A stretch of 64,000 nucleotides of DNA from Frankiales bacterium (lineage in GTDB: Bacteria; Actinomycetota; Actinomycetes; S36-B12; CAIYMF01), in the NCBI GenBank assembly GCA_016125335.1, contig WGLY01000015.1, forward strand, positions 62,001 to 126,000. Reading direction: 5' to 3'. The notes under the pieces were generated by a model. That model made no database searches. It was not told the DNA's origin and saw nothing but the letters and a program-made list of their open reading frames with translations. Positions 1 through 8,155 of this stretch are shown here, one piece after another. Positions within the stretch are counted from its first letter, which is position 1. Every line of letters begins with the position of its first letter. Made by a program: the position numbers and the translations under genes.

Positions 1-611
1 CCGGCCTGCTTGCCGAAGTCGAGCAGCTGGGCCTGCGAGTAGCCGTCGCCCTCGTTGGCCGGCTGGTTGTGGAACACCACCGAGTGGTACTGCTGCGCCT
101 TGCCGGCGTCGATCGCGCAGCCCCAGGCCATGGCCGCGGCCAGCGAGGAGTTGGGGTTGGGGCTCGTGGCGGCGAACCGGGCGTCGAGGAACGCCGTGGG
201 CCGCCACACGAGGTTGACCTTGCCCTCGTCGGCCATCTTCACGACGTCCGCGCCGTGGGTCTGCTCGAACTGCCCGCAGCTGGGGCACTGGAAGTCCTCC
301 CAGATGGCCAGCGTCGGCTTGCCGGCGGCGGTGTTGTACGGCACGCCCCAGGGCGTGGAGCCGGTGCCGGTGAGGACCCCCGTGGGCACGGCGGCGTCGG
401 CCACGGTGCCGCTGGTGGTGCCGGCGCTCGACTGCTGGGAGTTGTTCCAGTAGACGGCGCCGAAGATCAGGCCGACGGCGACGACCACGGCGATGCCGCC
501 GAGGATGCGCACGCGCCGGTCGCGGCGGCGCTGCTCGGCCTCGGCCGCGGCGCGCGCCGCGGCGGCCTTCTCCTTGGTCGTGCGCTTGCTCTCCTTGGGG
601 GCGGGGCTCAT
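1..611 (-). CDS. DsbA-family thioredoxin-fold membrane protein (3' end outside window)
   Basis: A thiol-disulfide oxidoreductase of the DsbA/thioredoxin type, anchored in the membrane with its catalytic domain outside. After an ATG at 611 come a basic, alanine-rich cytoplasmic stretch (residues 1-33), one membrane helix (about 34-54), a short linker, and a thioredoxin-like domain with the CPSC redox motif (Cys108, Cys111) in the context DFQCPSCGQFE. The stop codon lies beyond the left edge, so about 203 residues are visible. The ATG overlaps the stop of the upstream MauE/DoxX-like gene by 4 nt (ATGA), which suggests translational coupling and a shared redox role. The substrate cannot be read from the sequence. 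Confidence 0.85.
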   Translation of the reverse strand, partial: MSPAPKESKRTTKEKAAAARAAAEAEQRRRDRRVRILGGIAVVVAVGLIFGAVYWNNSQQSSAGTTSGTVADAAVPTGVLTGTGSTPWGVPYNTAAGKPTLAIWEDFQCPSCGQFEQTHGADVVKMADEGKVNLVWRPTAFLDARFAATSPNPNSSLAAAMAWGCAIDAGKAQQYHSVVFHNQPANEGDGYSQAQLLDFGKQA

Positions 612-1138
612 CGGGTCGGCTCCTCGAGCGCGGAGGGGTCATCGGTCAGGTCGTCGTCGTAGGCGTCCGGGTCGAACGGCTCGCCGTCGAGCGAGAGCTT
701 GGTGCGGGGCCACGCCACAAGCCACACGGCCATCCCCATGAACAGGAAGTCGCGCAGCAGCTCGGAGGTGTAGCGCCAGACCTTGCCCTCCTCGCTCACG
801 TCGCCGCCGCCGCCGAAGCAGCCGCAGTCGATCGAGTAGCCGCGGATCCACACGCTGGAGATGCCGAGGATGAACCCGAGCATCAGCAGGGCGGTGCCCA
901 GTGCGGCCCAGCGGGTGAACAGCCCGACGAGGAGCAGCACGGCGAGCAGCACCTCGACGCCGGGCAGCGCCCAGCCGAGGAAGTCGACCCACGACGCCGG
1001 GAACACGCGGTAGGCGAGGATCGCCTCGCGGCGCGCGTCGTTGGACTCGAGCAGCTTGGCCAGCCCGGACCAGAACAGGATCCCGGCCAGGACGAGGCGC
1101 AGGGCGGTGCCGATCCAGGCACGGACGTCAGGACTCAC
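608..1138 (-). CDS. MauE/DoxX-family redox-associated membrane protein
   Basis: A small polytopic membrane protein (about 176 aa, about four helices) of the MauE/DoxX family. Members of this family pass reducing equivalents to, or assist, DsbA-like partners. A CGCF motif after the third helix offers a cysteine pair. I chose GTG at 1138 (VSPDVRAW) because GATGAT at 1151-1146 sits 7 nt upstream, matching the leaderless arrangement seen at many other genes here; an in-frame ATG at 1150 would add four residues. Its end overlaps the DsbA-like gene by 4 nt. It lies downstream of trpA after a 181-nt gap. Family is fairly sure; function is inferred. Confidence 0.8.
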   Translation of the reverse strand: MSPDVRAWIGTALRLVLAGILFWSGLAKLLESNDARREAILAYRVFPASWVDFLGWALPGVEVLLAVLLLVGLFTRWAALGTALLMLGFILGISSVWIRGYSIDCGCFGGGGDVSEEGKVWRYTSELLRDFLFMGMAVWLVAWPRTKLSLDGEPFDPDAYDDDLTDDPSALEEPTR

Positions 1139-1145
1139 GTGCCCG

Positions 1146-1151
1146 ATCATC
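1146..1151 (-). promoter_or_regulatory. Putative -10 box of the MauE-DsbA pair
   Basis: GATGAT on the minus strand, 7 nt before GTG 1138, fits the nAnnnT-(6/7)-start pattern found at many genes in this window. It suggests a transcript beginning at or near the start codon. No clear -35 is visible. Confidence 0.35.
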
Positions 1152-1319
1152 CCTCACCAGTCCCGTCCCCCCGTGCCCCGGGGCCCCGTGCTGCGTCCCC
1201 GTGTCGGACGGCCCGGCGGCCGCCGGAGTTCCCCGTGGCGCTCCCCCAGCGGTGCCGTGCGACGGCGGCGGCCGCCGTCCCGGCCACCTCCGGGCGCCCC
1301 GGACGGGCTGCCGGACCGG

Positions 1320-2114
1320 TCAGCGGCGGCGCACGCCCTGCGCGAGCTCGGCCGCCAGGCGGCCCACGGAGGCGATCCCCTCGGCCCGCGTGGGCGCGTC
1401 GAGCAGGCGGCGCACGAACGCCGAGCCCACGATCACCCCGTCGGCGTAGGCGGCGACGTCGGCGGCCTGCTCGGCGGTGGTCACGCCGAGGCCCACGGCC
1501 ACCGGCAGCGACGTGTGCGGCCGGGTGCGGGCCACGAGGGCCGGCGCCGCGGCCGACACGGACGCGACGCCGGTGACGCCCATGAGGCTCGCGGCGTAGA
1601 CGAACCCCGTGGTGATCCCGCAGACCACGCCGATCCGCTCCTCGGTGGAGCTCGGCGCGACCAGGAACACGCGGTCGAGGCCCGCGGCGTCCGTGGCGGC
1701 GATCCACGGCCCGGCCTCCTCGGGGGTGAGGTCCGGGGTGATGACGCCGACGCCGCCGGCTGCCGCGAGGTCGGTCGCGAAGCGCTCGACGCCGTAGCGC
1801 TCGACCGGGCTCCAGTAGGTCATCACGAGGGTGGGCGCGCCCGTGGCCGCGACCGCCTCGACGGTCTTGAGCACGAGCGAGGTGGTGACGCCGCCCCGCA
1901 GGGCGGCCTCGGCCGCCGCCTGGATCGTGGGCCCGTCCATCAGCGGGTCGCTGTAGGGCAGCCCGATCTCCACGATGTCGACGCCGTTCTCGACCATCAC
2001 CCGGATGGCGTCGATCGCGCCGTCGACGTCGGGGAAGCCGGCGGGCAGGTAGCCGACGAGCGCGGCACGGTTCTCGGCCCTCGCCGCGGCGAAGGTCTCG
2101 TGCAGGCGGCTCAC
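1320..2114 (-). CDS. trpA: Tryptophan synthase alpha subunit
   Basis: Cleaves indole-3-glycerol phosphate to indole and glyceraldehyde 3-phosphate and passes indole through a tunnel to TrpB in the cytosolic alpha2-beta2 complex. The 264-residue TIM barrel has the usual length. The catalytic glutamate lies in [10 protein letters not shown] and the catalytic aspartate in MDGPTIQ; GLGV and VGSAF near the C terminus belong to the phosphate site. The GTG start at 2114 overlaps the trpB stop (GTGA), so the two are probably translationally coupled. It is the last gene of trpC-trpB-trpA. Confidence 0.97.
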   Translation of the reverse strand: MSRLHETFAAARAENRAALVGYLPAGFPDVDGAIDAIRVMVENGVDIVEIGLPYSDPLMDGPTIQAAAEAALRGGVTTSLVLKTVEAVAATGAPTLVMTYWSPVERYGVERFATDLAAAGGVGVITPDLTPEEAGPWIAATDAAGLDRVFLVAPSSTEERIGVVCGITTGFVYAASLMGVTGVASVSAAAPALVARTRPHTSLPVAVGLGVTTAEQAADVAAYADGVIVGSAFVRRLLDAPTRAEGIASVGRLAAELAQGVRRR

Positions 2115-3364
2115 GCCCGCCCCTCCGGTGCGCGCTCGCCCTCGAGCAGGCCGAACCACCGGCTCGCGGTCTCGACGTCCTTGTCGCCGCGGCCCGAGCA
2201 GTTCACGACGATGACCGCGTCGGGCCCGAGCTCGCGGCCCAGCCGCAGGGTGCCGGCGAGCGCGTGCGCCGTCTCGATGGCCGGGATGATCCCCTCGGTG
2301 AGGCACAGCAGGCGGAACGCGTCCATCGCCTCGGTGTCGGTCACCGCGGAGTAGTGCGCCCGGCCCGTGTCGGCCAGCCAGGCGTGCTCGGGCCCCACGC
2401 CCGGGTAGTCGAGCCCGGCGCTGATCGAGTGCGACTCGATCGTCTGCCCGTCGTCGTCCTGGAGGACGTACGAGCGGGTGCCGTGCAGCACGCCCACGGA
2501 GCCGCCGGTGATCGTGGCGGCGTGCCGCCCGGTCTCGACCCCCTCGCCGCCCGCCTCGTAGCCGTGCAGCGCCACGCCCGGGTCGTCGACGAACCCCGAG
2601 AAGATGCCGATCGCGTTGGAGCCGCCGCCGACGCAGGCGGTGACGGCGTCGGGCAGCCGGCCGACGAGCTCGAGCACCTGGGCCCGGGCCTCGACGCCGA
2701 TCACCTTCTGGAACTCGCGCACCATCTCCGGGAACGGCGCCGGGCCGGCGACCGTGCCGATGAGGTAGTGGGTGTCCTCGACGTTGGTGACCCAGTCGCG
2801 CATGGCCTCGTTCATGGCGTCCTTGAGGGTGCGGCTGCCGGCCCGCACGGGCACGACCTCGGCCCCGAGCAGGCGCATGCGCGCGACGTTGAGCGCCTGG
2901 CGCCGGGTGTCCTCCTCGCCCATGTAGACCACGCACTCGAGGCCCATCAGCGCGGCCGCGGTGGCCGTGGCGACGCCGTGCTGCCCCGCACCGGTCTCGG
3001 CGATGACCCGCTTCTTGCCCATGCGGACGGTGAGCAGCGCCTGGCCGAGCACGTTGTTGATCTTGTGCGACCCGGTGTGGTTGAGGTCCTCGCGCTTGAG
3101 CAGGACGCGCGCCCCGCCGGCGTGCGCGCCGAAGCGCGGGCAGTCCGTGAGCGGGCTCGGGCGGCCCGTGTACGACGCGAGCAGCCCGGCGAGCTCCGCG
3201 TGGAACGCCGGGTCGGCCTGCGCGGCGCGGAAGGCGGCGTCGAGCTCGTCGAGGGCGACGATGAGCGCCTCGGGCACGAACCGTCCGCCGTAGCGGCCGA
3301 AGTGGCCGGCGGGGTCGGGGACCTGCGCAGCGGCGGAGTCCGGGTCGCTGTGCGTGGTGGTCAT
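2111..3364 (-). CDS. trpB: Tryptophan synthase beta subunit
   Basis: The PLP enzyme that joins indole and L-serine to make L-tryptophan. It is 417 aa, with a poorly conserved N-terminal 20 residues before [12 protein letters not shown]. The PLP lysine is in HTGSHKINN, the phosphate-binding loop is [10 protein letters not shown], and the indole-site motif [13 protein letters not shown] is intact. The ATG start at 3364 lies 10 nt after the trpC stop, and the end overlaps trpA by 4 nt. Confidence 0.98.
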   Translation of the reverse strand: MTTTHSDPDSAAAQVPDPAGHFGRYGGRFVPEALIVALDELDAAFRAAQADPAFHAELAGLLASYTGRPSPLTDCPRFGAHAGGARVLLKREDLNHTGSHKINNVLGQALLTVRMGKKRVIAETGAGQHGVATATAAALMGLECVVYMGEEDTRRQALNVARMRLLGAEVVPVRAGSRTLKDAMNEAMRDWVTNVEDTHYLIGTVAGPAPFPEMVREFQKVIGVEARAQVLELVGRLPDAVTACVGGGSNAIGIFSGFVDDPGVALHGYEAGGEGVETGRHAATITGGSVGVLHGTRSYVLQDDDGQTIESHSISAGLDYPGVGPEHAWLADTGRAHYSAVTDTEAMDAFRLLCLTEGIIPAIETAHALAGTLRLGRELGPDAVIVVNCSGRGDKDVETASRWFGLLEGERAPEGRA

Positions 3365-3374
3365 GGGGCCTCCG

Positions 3375-4184
3375 TCAGCCTCGGGCGTTCTTCACCGCGG
3401 GGTGCGCGCCGGCGGTGACGAGGTCGTGCACCGCGGTGCGCGGGTCGCCCCCGGTGACGAGACTCTCCCCCACCAGCACGGCGTCCGCACCCGCGTGGGC
3501 GTAGGCGAGCAGGTCGTGGGGGCCGCGGACGCCGGACTCGGCGATGCGCACGCACGACGACGGGATCGACGGAGCGACCCGGGCGAAGGTCTCGCGGTCG
3601 ACCTCGAGGGTCTTGAGGTTGCGGACGTTGACGCCCACCACGGTGGCGCCGGCGTCGAGCGCGCGGGCCACCTCCTCGGTGTCGTGCACCTCGACGAGCG
3701 GGGTGAGCCCGAGGCTGCGGGCGCGCTCCACGAGCGACACCAGCGCCTCCTGCTCGAGGGCGGCGACGATGAGCAGCGCGACGTCGGCGCCGTGGGCCCG
3801 CGCCTCCCACAGCTGGTAGCTGCTGACGATGAAGTCCTTGCGCAGCACGGGGACGTCGACCGCGGCCCGCACGGCCGCGAGGTCGTCGAGCGACCCGCCG
3901 AAGCGCCGCCCCTCGGTGAGCACGCTGATCACGTGGGCGCCGCCGGCCTGGTAGTCGAGGGCCAGCGCGGCCGGGTCGGCGATCGCCGCCAGCGCGCCCT
4001 TGCTCGGGCTGGAGCGCTTGACCTCCGCGATGACCGAGACGCCGTCGCCGCGCAGCACGGCCTCGGCGTCGAGGGCCGGCGGGCGGGCCGCGGCCAGCTC
4101 CTTGAGCTCGTCGAGGGTGGTCCGCGCCTGACGCTCGGCGAGGTCGGCGCGGACGCCGTCCAGGATGTCGTCGAGCACCGTCAT
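3375..4184 (-). CDS. trpC: Indole-3-glycerol phosphate synthase
   Basis: Closes the ring of CdRP to give indole-3-glycerol phosphate. The 269-residue TIM barrel shows [13 protein letters not shown] (catalytic Lys and Ser), LRKDF (second catalytic Lys), [13 protein letters not shown] (Asn) and IAESGV. It is monofunctional, with no TrpF domain. The ATG is preceded at 6 nt by TAGCCT and no Shine-Dalgarno is visible, so a leaderless mRNA for trpC-trpB-trpA is likely. That would make this unit separable from the upstream trpE block. Confidence 0.97.
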   Translation of the reverse strand: MTVLDDILDGVRADLAERQARTTLDELKELAAARPPALDAEAVLRGDGVSVIAEVKRSSPSKGALAAIADPAALALDYQAGGAHVISVLTEGRRFGGSLDDLAAVRAAVDVPVLRKDFIVSSYQLWEARAHGADVALLIVAALEQEALVSLVERARSLGLTPLVEVHDTEEVARALDAGATVVGVNVRNLKTLEVDRETFARVAPSIPSSCVRIAESGVRGPHDLLAYAHAGADAVLVGESLVTGGDPRTAVHDLVTAGAHPAVKNARG

Positions 4185-4190
4185 GCGACG

Positions 4191-4196
4191 AGGCTA
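4191..4196 (-). promoter_or_regulatory. Putative leaderless promoter -10 of trpCBA
   Basis: TAGCCT on the minus strand, exactly 6 nt before the trpC ATG. This matches the nAnnnT-6-start pattern found at hisD and several plus-strand genes. No attenuator or T-box fits in the 83-nt gap upstream. Confidence 0.5.
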
Positions 4197-4267
4197 GCCG
4201 TCGGGGTCGACCCGGTTTCGCCGGGGGCGCGCGAGGTGCGGCCCGCGACCGGGCCGACGTCGTCGTC

Positions 4268-4708
4268 CTAGACCGTGGCCGAGCCCAGCCAGGCCAGCGC
4301 GGGCACGGCGTCGATGTTGCGCGCGACGGTGAAGGCCAGCACCACCGCCGTGGCGGTCCAGAGCAGGGCCCTGCTCGCGGCGGGGCTCAGCCGCGCGGAC
4401 ACCGGTCGGGGGGGCTCGCCGGTCCAGGCCCGGCGCAGCCACCGCACCCAGAGCACCAGCGCCGGCACGGCGAGCAGCACCACGAGCGCGTTGTGCGAGA
4501 GGGCGCCGGCCACGTCGCCGTGCGCCAGCGCGTGCACGCTGCGCAGCCCGCCGCAGAACGGGCAGTCGAGCCCGGTGAGCGCCTTGGTGGGGCACAGCGG
4601 GTAGTGGCCGGGCTGGTTCGGGTCGACCAGGCCCACGTAGGCCGTGCCCAGCAGCACCGCGCCGCCGACCAGGAGCGGGCCGGCCAGGCGCCGGGTGCGC
4701 GGGCTCAT
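4268..4708 (-). CDS. DUF2752 family membrane protein
   Basis: A 146-residue membrane protein of the DUF2752 family. Landmarks are a first helix at about residues 10-27, the family signature DPNQPGHYPLCP, then GLDCPFCGGLRSVHAL, and two further helices. The clustered cysteines (CP, CPFC) could bind metal or form disulfides. Its function is not established. The ATG at 4708 lies 1 nt after the stop of the sensor kinase, so it is co-transcribed with the two-component system. Confidence 0.85.
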   Translation of the reverse strand: MSPRTRRLAGPLLVGGAVLLGTAYVGLVDPNQPGHYPLCPTKALTGLDCPFCGGLRSVHALAHGDVAGALSHNALVVLLAVPALVLWVRWLRRAWTGEPPRPVSARLSPAASRALLWTATAVVLAFTVARNIDAVPALAWLGSATV

Positions 4709-4709
4709 G

Positions 4710-6146
4710 TCAGGAAGGGTAGGCGCCGGCGGGGGCGTGCGGCAGCGCGACACCGATCCGCGCGCCGCCCTCGGGTGCGTTGCCGGCGTAGGCCCGGCCG
4801 CCGAGCCGTGCTGCCAGCCGCCCCACCAGCGCCAGCCCGACGCCGGTGCCGACCTGGCGGACGCCGTGGTAGCGCTCGAAGAGCGCGGCCGGCTCGAACG
4901 CGACCGCGACGTCGTCCGGGGTGAGGCCGGGGCCGCCGTCGCGCACCTCGACCGCGGCGCCCCACGTCTCCGGGCGCACGGACAGCACGAGCGGGCGCCC
5001 GGACGGCGTGACGCGCAGCGCGTTCTCGGCCAGGTTGTCGACGATCTGGCGCACGCGCAGCGGGTCCGTGCGCACCACCAGCGGTGTCGCGGGCAGCTCC
5101 GGCACGAACACCACGCCCTCGCGCTCGCAACGGGCCGACCACACGGCGGCGGCGTCGGCGCCCAGCGCGGCGAGGTCGACGTCCACCGGTGAGAGGCGCA
5201 GGTCGGCCGCCCCGAGGCGGGCGAGATCGAGCAGGTCGGCCACGAGCCGGTCGAGGCGCTCGGACTCGCGCAGCAGGGTGGCACCGGTGCGCGGCACCTC
5301 GCCGGGCGCCACGACGCCGTCGGCGAGGGCCTCGGCGTATCCCTTGATGCCCGTCAGCGGTGTGCGCAGCTCGTGCGACACGGAGAGCAGGAAGTCGCGC
5401 TGGCGGCTCTCGCTGGAGGCCAGCGCCCCGGAGAGCCGGTTGATCGACTCCCCCACCGACGCGACCTCGGCGGGACCGTCCGGCACGAGGGCGACGTCGC
5501 GCGCGCCGTCGGCGAGCCGGTGCGCGGCCTCCGCCGCGTCGCGCAGCGGCCGGACCACACGACGGGCCACCACGTAGCCGAGCAGCGCCGCGACGACGAG
5601 ACCCGCGAGCAGGGCGAGGGCGAGGCGGCGCAGCGCCAGCCCGGCCTGCGAGCCGGCCACCGCGGCGTCCTGCACGAGGAAGACCGACACCCCGGAGCTG
5701 ACCTGGCGGCCCTCGACGTAGACGGTGCCGCCGTCGCCGCCCCGCACGTCGCTGACGCTGCCGCCCGCCGCCGTGACGGCGACGTCCGCCGCCGTCACCG
5801 GCGGCTGCGGCGGACGGCGCGGGCGGACCACCTGCACGGTGATGCCCTGAGCCACGAGCGCCGCGCGCCACCGGGCCAGTCCGGAGCCTACCGGGTCGTT
5901 CTCGGCGCGCGCCACGACATCGACCACGAGGTCGGCCTCGCGGGCCAGGGTGTCGCGGGCCTGCGCCTCGCTCGCGCGCGACACCAGCGGGATCGACACC
6001 AGTGCCGCGACCACGACCGCCACCACCGCGACCAGCGAGGTGGTGAGGGCGAACTGGCGGGTGAGGCTCGGCCGCCGGCGCGGGGCCGCGGCGGGCGGGG
6101 GCGCGGGCACGGCGTACCCGGCCGCCGGGGACGGCGGGACGCTCAC
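4710..6146 (-). CDS. Two-component sensor histidine kinase with HAMP domain
   Basis: A 478-residue OmpR-partner type kinase. A Pro/Ala-rich N terminus is followed by helix 1 (about 33-57), an extracytoplasmic sensor region of about 115 residues, helix 2 (about 170-195), a HAMP linker, the HisKA domain with phospho-acceptor His258 in SVSHELRTPL, and the HATPase domain with LAENAL (N box), RDGGPGL (G1) and GTGVGLALV (G2). The GTG start at 6146 lies 4 nt after the response regulator stop. The signal is unknown; the sensor region matches no domain I recognise. Confidence 0.93.
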   Translation of the reverse strand: MSVPPSPAAGYAVPAPPPAAAPRRRPSLTRQFALTTSLVAVVAVVVAALVSIPLVSRASEAQARDTLAREADLVVDVVARAENDPVGSGLARWRAALVAQGITVQVVRPRRPPQPPVTAADVAVTAAGGSVSDVRGGDGGTVYVEGRQVSSGVSVFLVQDAAVAGSQAGLALRRLALALLAGLVVAALLGYVVARRVVRPLRDAAEAAHRLADGARDVALVPDGPAEVASVGESINRLSGALASSESRQRDFLLSVSHELRTPLTGIKGYAEALADGVVAPGEVPRTGATLLRESERLDRLVADLLDLARLGAADLRLSPVDVDLAALGADAAAVWSARCEREGVVFVPELPATPLVVRTDPLRVRQIVDNLAENALRVTPSGRPLVLSVRPETWGAAVEVRDGGPGLTPDDVAVAFEPAALFERYHGVRQVGTGVGLALVGRLAARLGGRAYAGNAPEGGARIGVALPHAPAGAYPS

Positions 6147-6150
6147 CGGC

Positions 6151-6852
6151 TCACGCCCCGCCGCGCGGGTCGGCGCTGTAGCCCACGCCGCGCACGGTGC
6201 GGATCGGGCTGGCCGCGCCGAGCTTCGCGCGCACCTGGGCGACGTGGACGTCGACGGTGCGCGTGCCCACCACGGCGGCGTAGCCCCACACCTCGCTGAG
6301 CAGCTGCTCGCGGGTGAACACCCGCCCCGGCGACCGCATGAGGTGCGCGAGCAGGTCGAACTCGGTGGCGGTCAGCTCGACGTCGCGGCCCGCCACGGCG
6401 ACCCGCCGGGTGCCGCGGTCGACGGTGACCTCGCCGACGGCGAGCGGCGCCGAGGCCGTGGCCGGCCCGTCGGCGCGGCGCAGCACCGACTTCACCCGCG
6501 CCACCACCTCGCGCGGCGAGAACGGCTTGGTGATGTAGTCGTCGGCGCCGAGCTCGAGGCCGAGCACGCGGTCGATCTCGTCGTCGCGCGCCGTGCAGAA
6601 CAGCACCGGCACCCAGTCGCCCTCGGCCCGCAGCGCGCGGCACACCTCGGTGCCGTCGAGCTCGGGCAGCCCGACGTCGAGCACGACCGCCACCGGGGCC
6701 AGCGACCGGGCGGCGGCCAGGCCGGCCCGGCCGTCGCGCTCGACGTGGACGCCGTAGCCCTCGCGCGCGAGGTACATCCGGAGCAGGTCGGCGATGGAGG
6801 CCTCGTCCTCCACGACCAGGACGAGGCCGCGCTCGGACCCCGGGGTGCTCAC
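6151..6852 (-). CDS. OmpR/PhoB-family response regulator
   Basis: A 233-residue transcription factor. The receiver domain has the acidic pair in VVEDE, phospho-acceptor Asp59 in VLDVGLPELDG, and Lys in YITKPFSPRE. The winged-helix DNA-binding domain contains LTATEFDLLAHL, a recognition-helix region at VVGTRTVDVHVAQVR and IRTVRGVGY. GTG start at 6852. Two 25-nt direct repeats lie just upstream and may be its own binding sites. It is paired with the kinase 4 nt downstream. Targets cannot be read from the window. Confidence 0.94.
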   Translation of the reverse strand: MSTPGSERGLVLVVEDEASIADLLRMYLAREGYGVHVERDGRAGLAAARSLAPVAVVLDVGLPELDGTEVCRALRAEGDWVPVLFCTARDDEIDRVLGLELGADDYITKPFSPREVVARVKSVLRRADGPATASAPLAVGEVTVDRGTRRVAVAGRDVELTATEFDLLAHLMRSPGRVFTREQLLSEVWGYAAVVGTRTVDVHVAQVRAKLGAASPIRTVRGVGYSADPRGGA

Positions 6853-6862
6853 GCGTCCCAGC

Positions 6863-6931
6863 GTGTCAGAGCCGGGTCACGGGACCGCTCAGCGCGTGTA
6901 CGAGTCGTGTCAGGACCGGGTCACGGGACGA
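6863..6931 (-). promoter_or_regulatory. Direct repeats upstream of the response regulator gene
   Basis: Two near-identical 25-nt copies at 6863-6887 and 6907-6931 (plus-strand core CCGGGTCACGGGAC, each preceded by GTGTCAG). Start-to-start spacing is 44 bp, about four helical turns. They lie 11-79 nt upstream of the response regulator start. Same-face direct repeats suit an OmpR-type dimer, so autoregulation is the simplest reading. Confidence 0.55.
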
Positions 6932-7046
6932 CGGGACGGTGGGAGGCCGGTCGCGGCCGGCGTGCCGTGGCCGCCGGGTCGGGACGAGGCGGGTGCGACC
7001 GCGCGGTGCGGCGCGGCGGTGTGCGGCGCCGGGTGCGGCGCGCGGG

Positions 7047-7265
7047 TCAGTGCTCGGCGCTCTCGGCCTGCTTGCCCAGGCCCGCCATCGACATGACCTT
7101 GCCGACGACCGCGCCGACCACGGCGAGACCGACGGCGCCGATCCAGAACAGGGTCCAGTTGTCCGTGAGGACGGCGATGGCGCCGATGACGAACGCGATC
7201 ATGATGATCGTGACGGCGGTCCACGCAGCGGGGGTGTTGCCGTGGTCCTCGTGCTCGGCGGTCAT
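7047..7265 (-). CDS. HGxxPAAW family small membrane protein
   Basis: A 72-residue protein with the defining signature HGNTPAAW near the N terminus (HGxxPAAW family) and two membrane helices (about 15-35 and 39-60). Its biochemical role is unknown. In Actinobacteria it is recurrently found next to trp genes. Here its ATG overlaps the stop of the Trp-associated membrane protein (ATGA), so it is the last gene of hisI-trpE-membrane protein-HGxxPAAW. A 194-nt gap follows before the two-component system. Confidence 0.88.
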   Translation of the reverse strand: MTAEHEDHGNTPAAWTAVTIIMIAFVIGAIAVLTDNWTLFWIGAVGLAVVGAVVGKVMSMAGLGKQAESAEH

Positions 7266-8155
7266 CGTGGTCCCTCCTCGACGGTCGTCGGCGCCATCAT
7301 GTCAGACCCGGTCCGCGGCGCGGGGCCGGGCCGCGCCGTCGCGGCGGCGTCGGTCCCCGCCGGCCCGCCGTCGCCCGTGCCGGGTGCCTCGGCCGACGGG
7401 TGGCCCGCGCCGGCGGCGGCCTCGTCGACGGGCGCGTTCGCGGGAGCGTCCGCGGGTGCGGAGCGCGGCGCGGTGTCGGTGTCCGCGTCGGGGTCGGCGT
7501 CGGCGTCGGTGTCGGCGTCCAGGGTGGGGTCGACCCCGCGGTCGAGCTGGTCCCAGGCCGACTCCGGTCGCGCGGCCCGCGGCCCGGGCGCGGCCGGCTG
7601 CGCGCCGTCGCGCTCGTAGCGCCGGCCCATCTGCGGCCAGCCGCCGCCGCGCAGCAGGGCCAGCACCCCGGCGGCGGCGACCAGCACGCCTCCGAGCAGC
7701 GCGACCAGCCACCACAGCGAGCCGACCACGACCGCGCCGGCGGGCGAGCCGGTGCGCTCGGCCACCACCTGCGCGATCGTCGCCCCGGCGCCGGTGGCGC
7801 CCGAGGCCGTGAGCGCGAACTGCACCGCGATCCACGCCGTTCCGGCACCGGCGAGCACCAGCAGCGCGCCGACGACGACGCGGCCGCGCGAGCGCGTGGC
7901 GACCAGGCCCGCCACCCCGGCCAGCGCCAGCACAGCGAGCGCCGAGAGGGCCGGCGCGACGTCGGATCCGGTCACCGCGACGGCGAGGGTGGGCAGACCG
8001 GCCCCGCCGACGGCGGCGCTGGCCCACACCCGTCCGGCCGAGAGCAGCAGTGCGCCGGCGCCGACCGCGAGCAGCACCAGCGCGAGGGCGTAGCTGCGGT
8101 CGCGGCCCGGTGCAGGCCCGGTCGTGGCGGAGCCAGCGGCGTCCGGCTGGGTCAC
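7262..8155 (-). CDS. Trp biosynthesis-associated membrane protein (TIGR02234-like)
   Basis: A 297-residue protein with four predicted helices in its first 180 residues, including a conserved-looking GRVWASA loop, then a long hydrophilic tail (about 190-297) rich in Asp, Ala and Pro with a run of DADTDAD-type dipeptides. The N-terminal half matches the TIGR02234 family, which is found beside trpE in Actinobacteria; its function is unproven and transport or membrane association of pathway components is only a guess. GTG start at 8155 overlaps the trpE stop by 4 nt, and its own stop overlaps the HGxxPAAW gene. Confidence 0.82.
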   Translation of the reverse strand: MTQPDAAGSATTGPAPGRDRSYALALVLLAVGAGALLLSAGRVWASAAVGGAGLPTLAVAVTGSDVAPALSALAVLALAGVAGLVATRSRGRVVVGALLVLAGAGTAWIAVQFALTASGATGAGATIAQVVAERTGSPAGAVVVGSLWWLVALLGGVLVAAAGVLALLRGGGWPQMGRRYERDGAQPAAPGPRAARPESAWDQLDRGVDPTLDADTDADADPDADTDTAPRSAPADAPANAPVDEAAAGAGHPSAEAPGTGDGGPAGTDAAATARPGPAPRTGSDMMAPTTVEEGPR

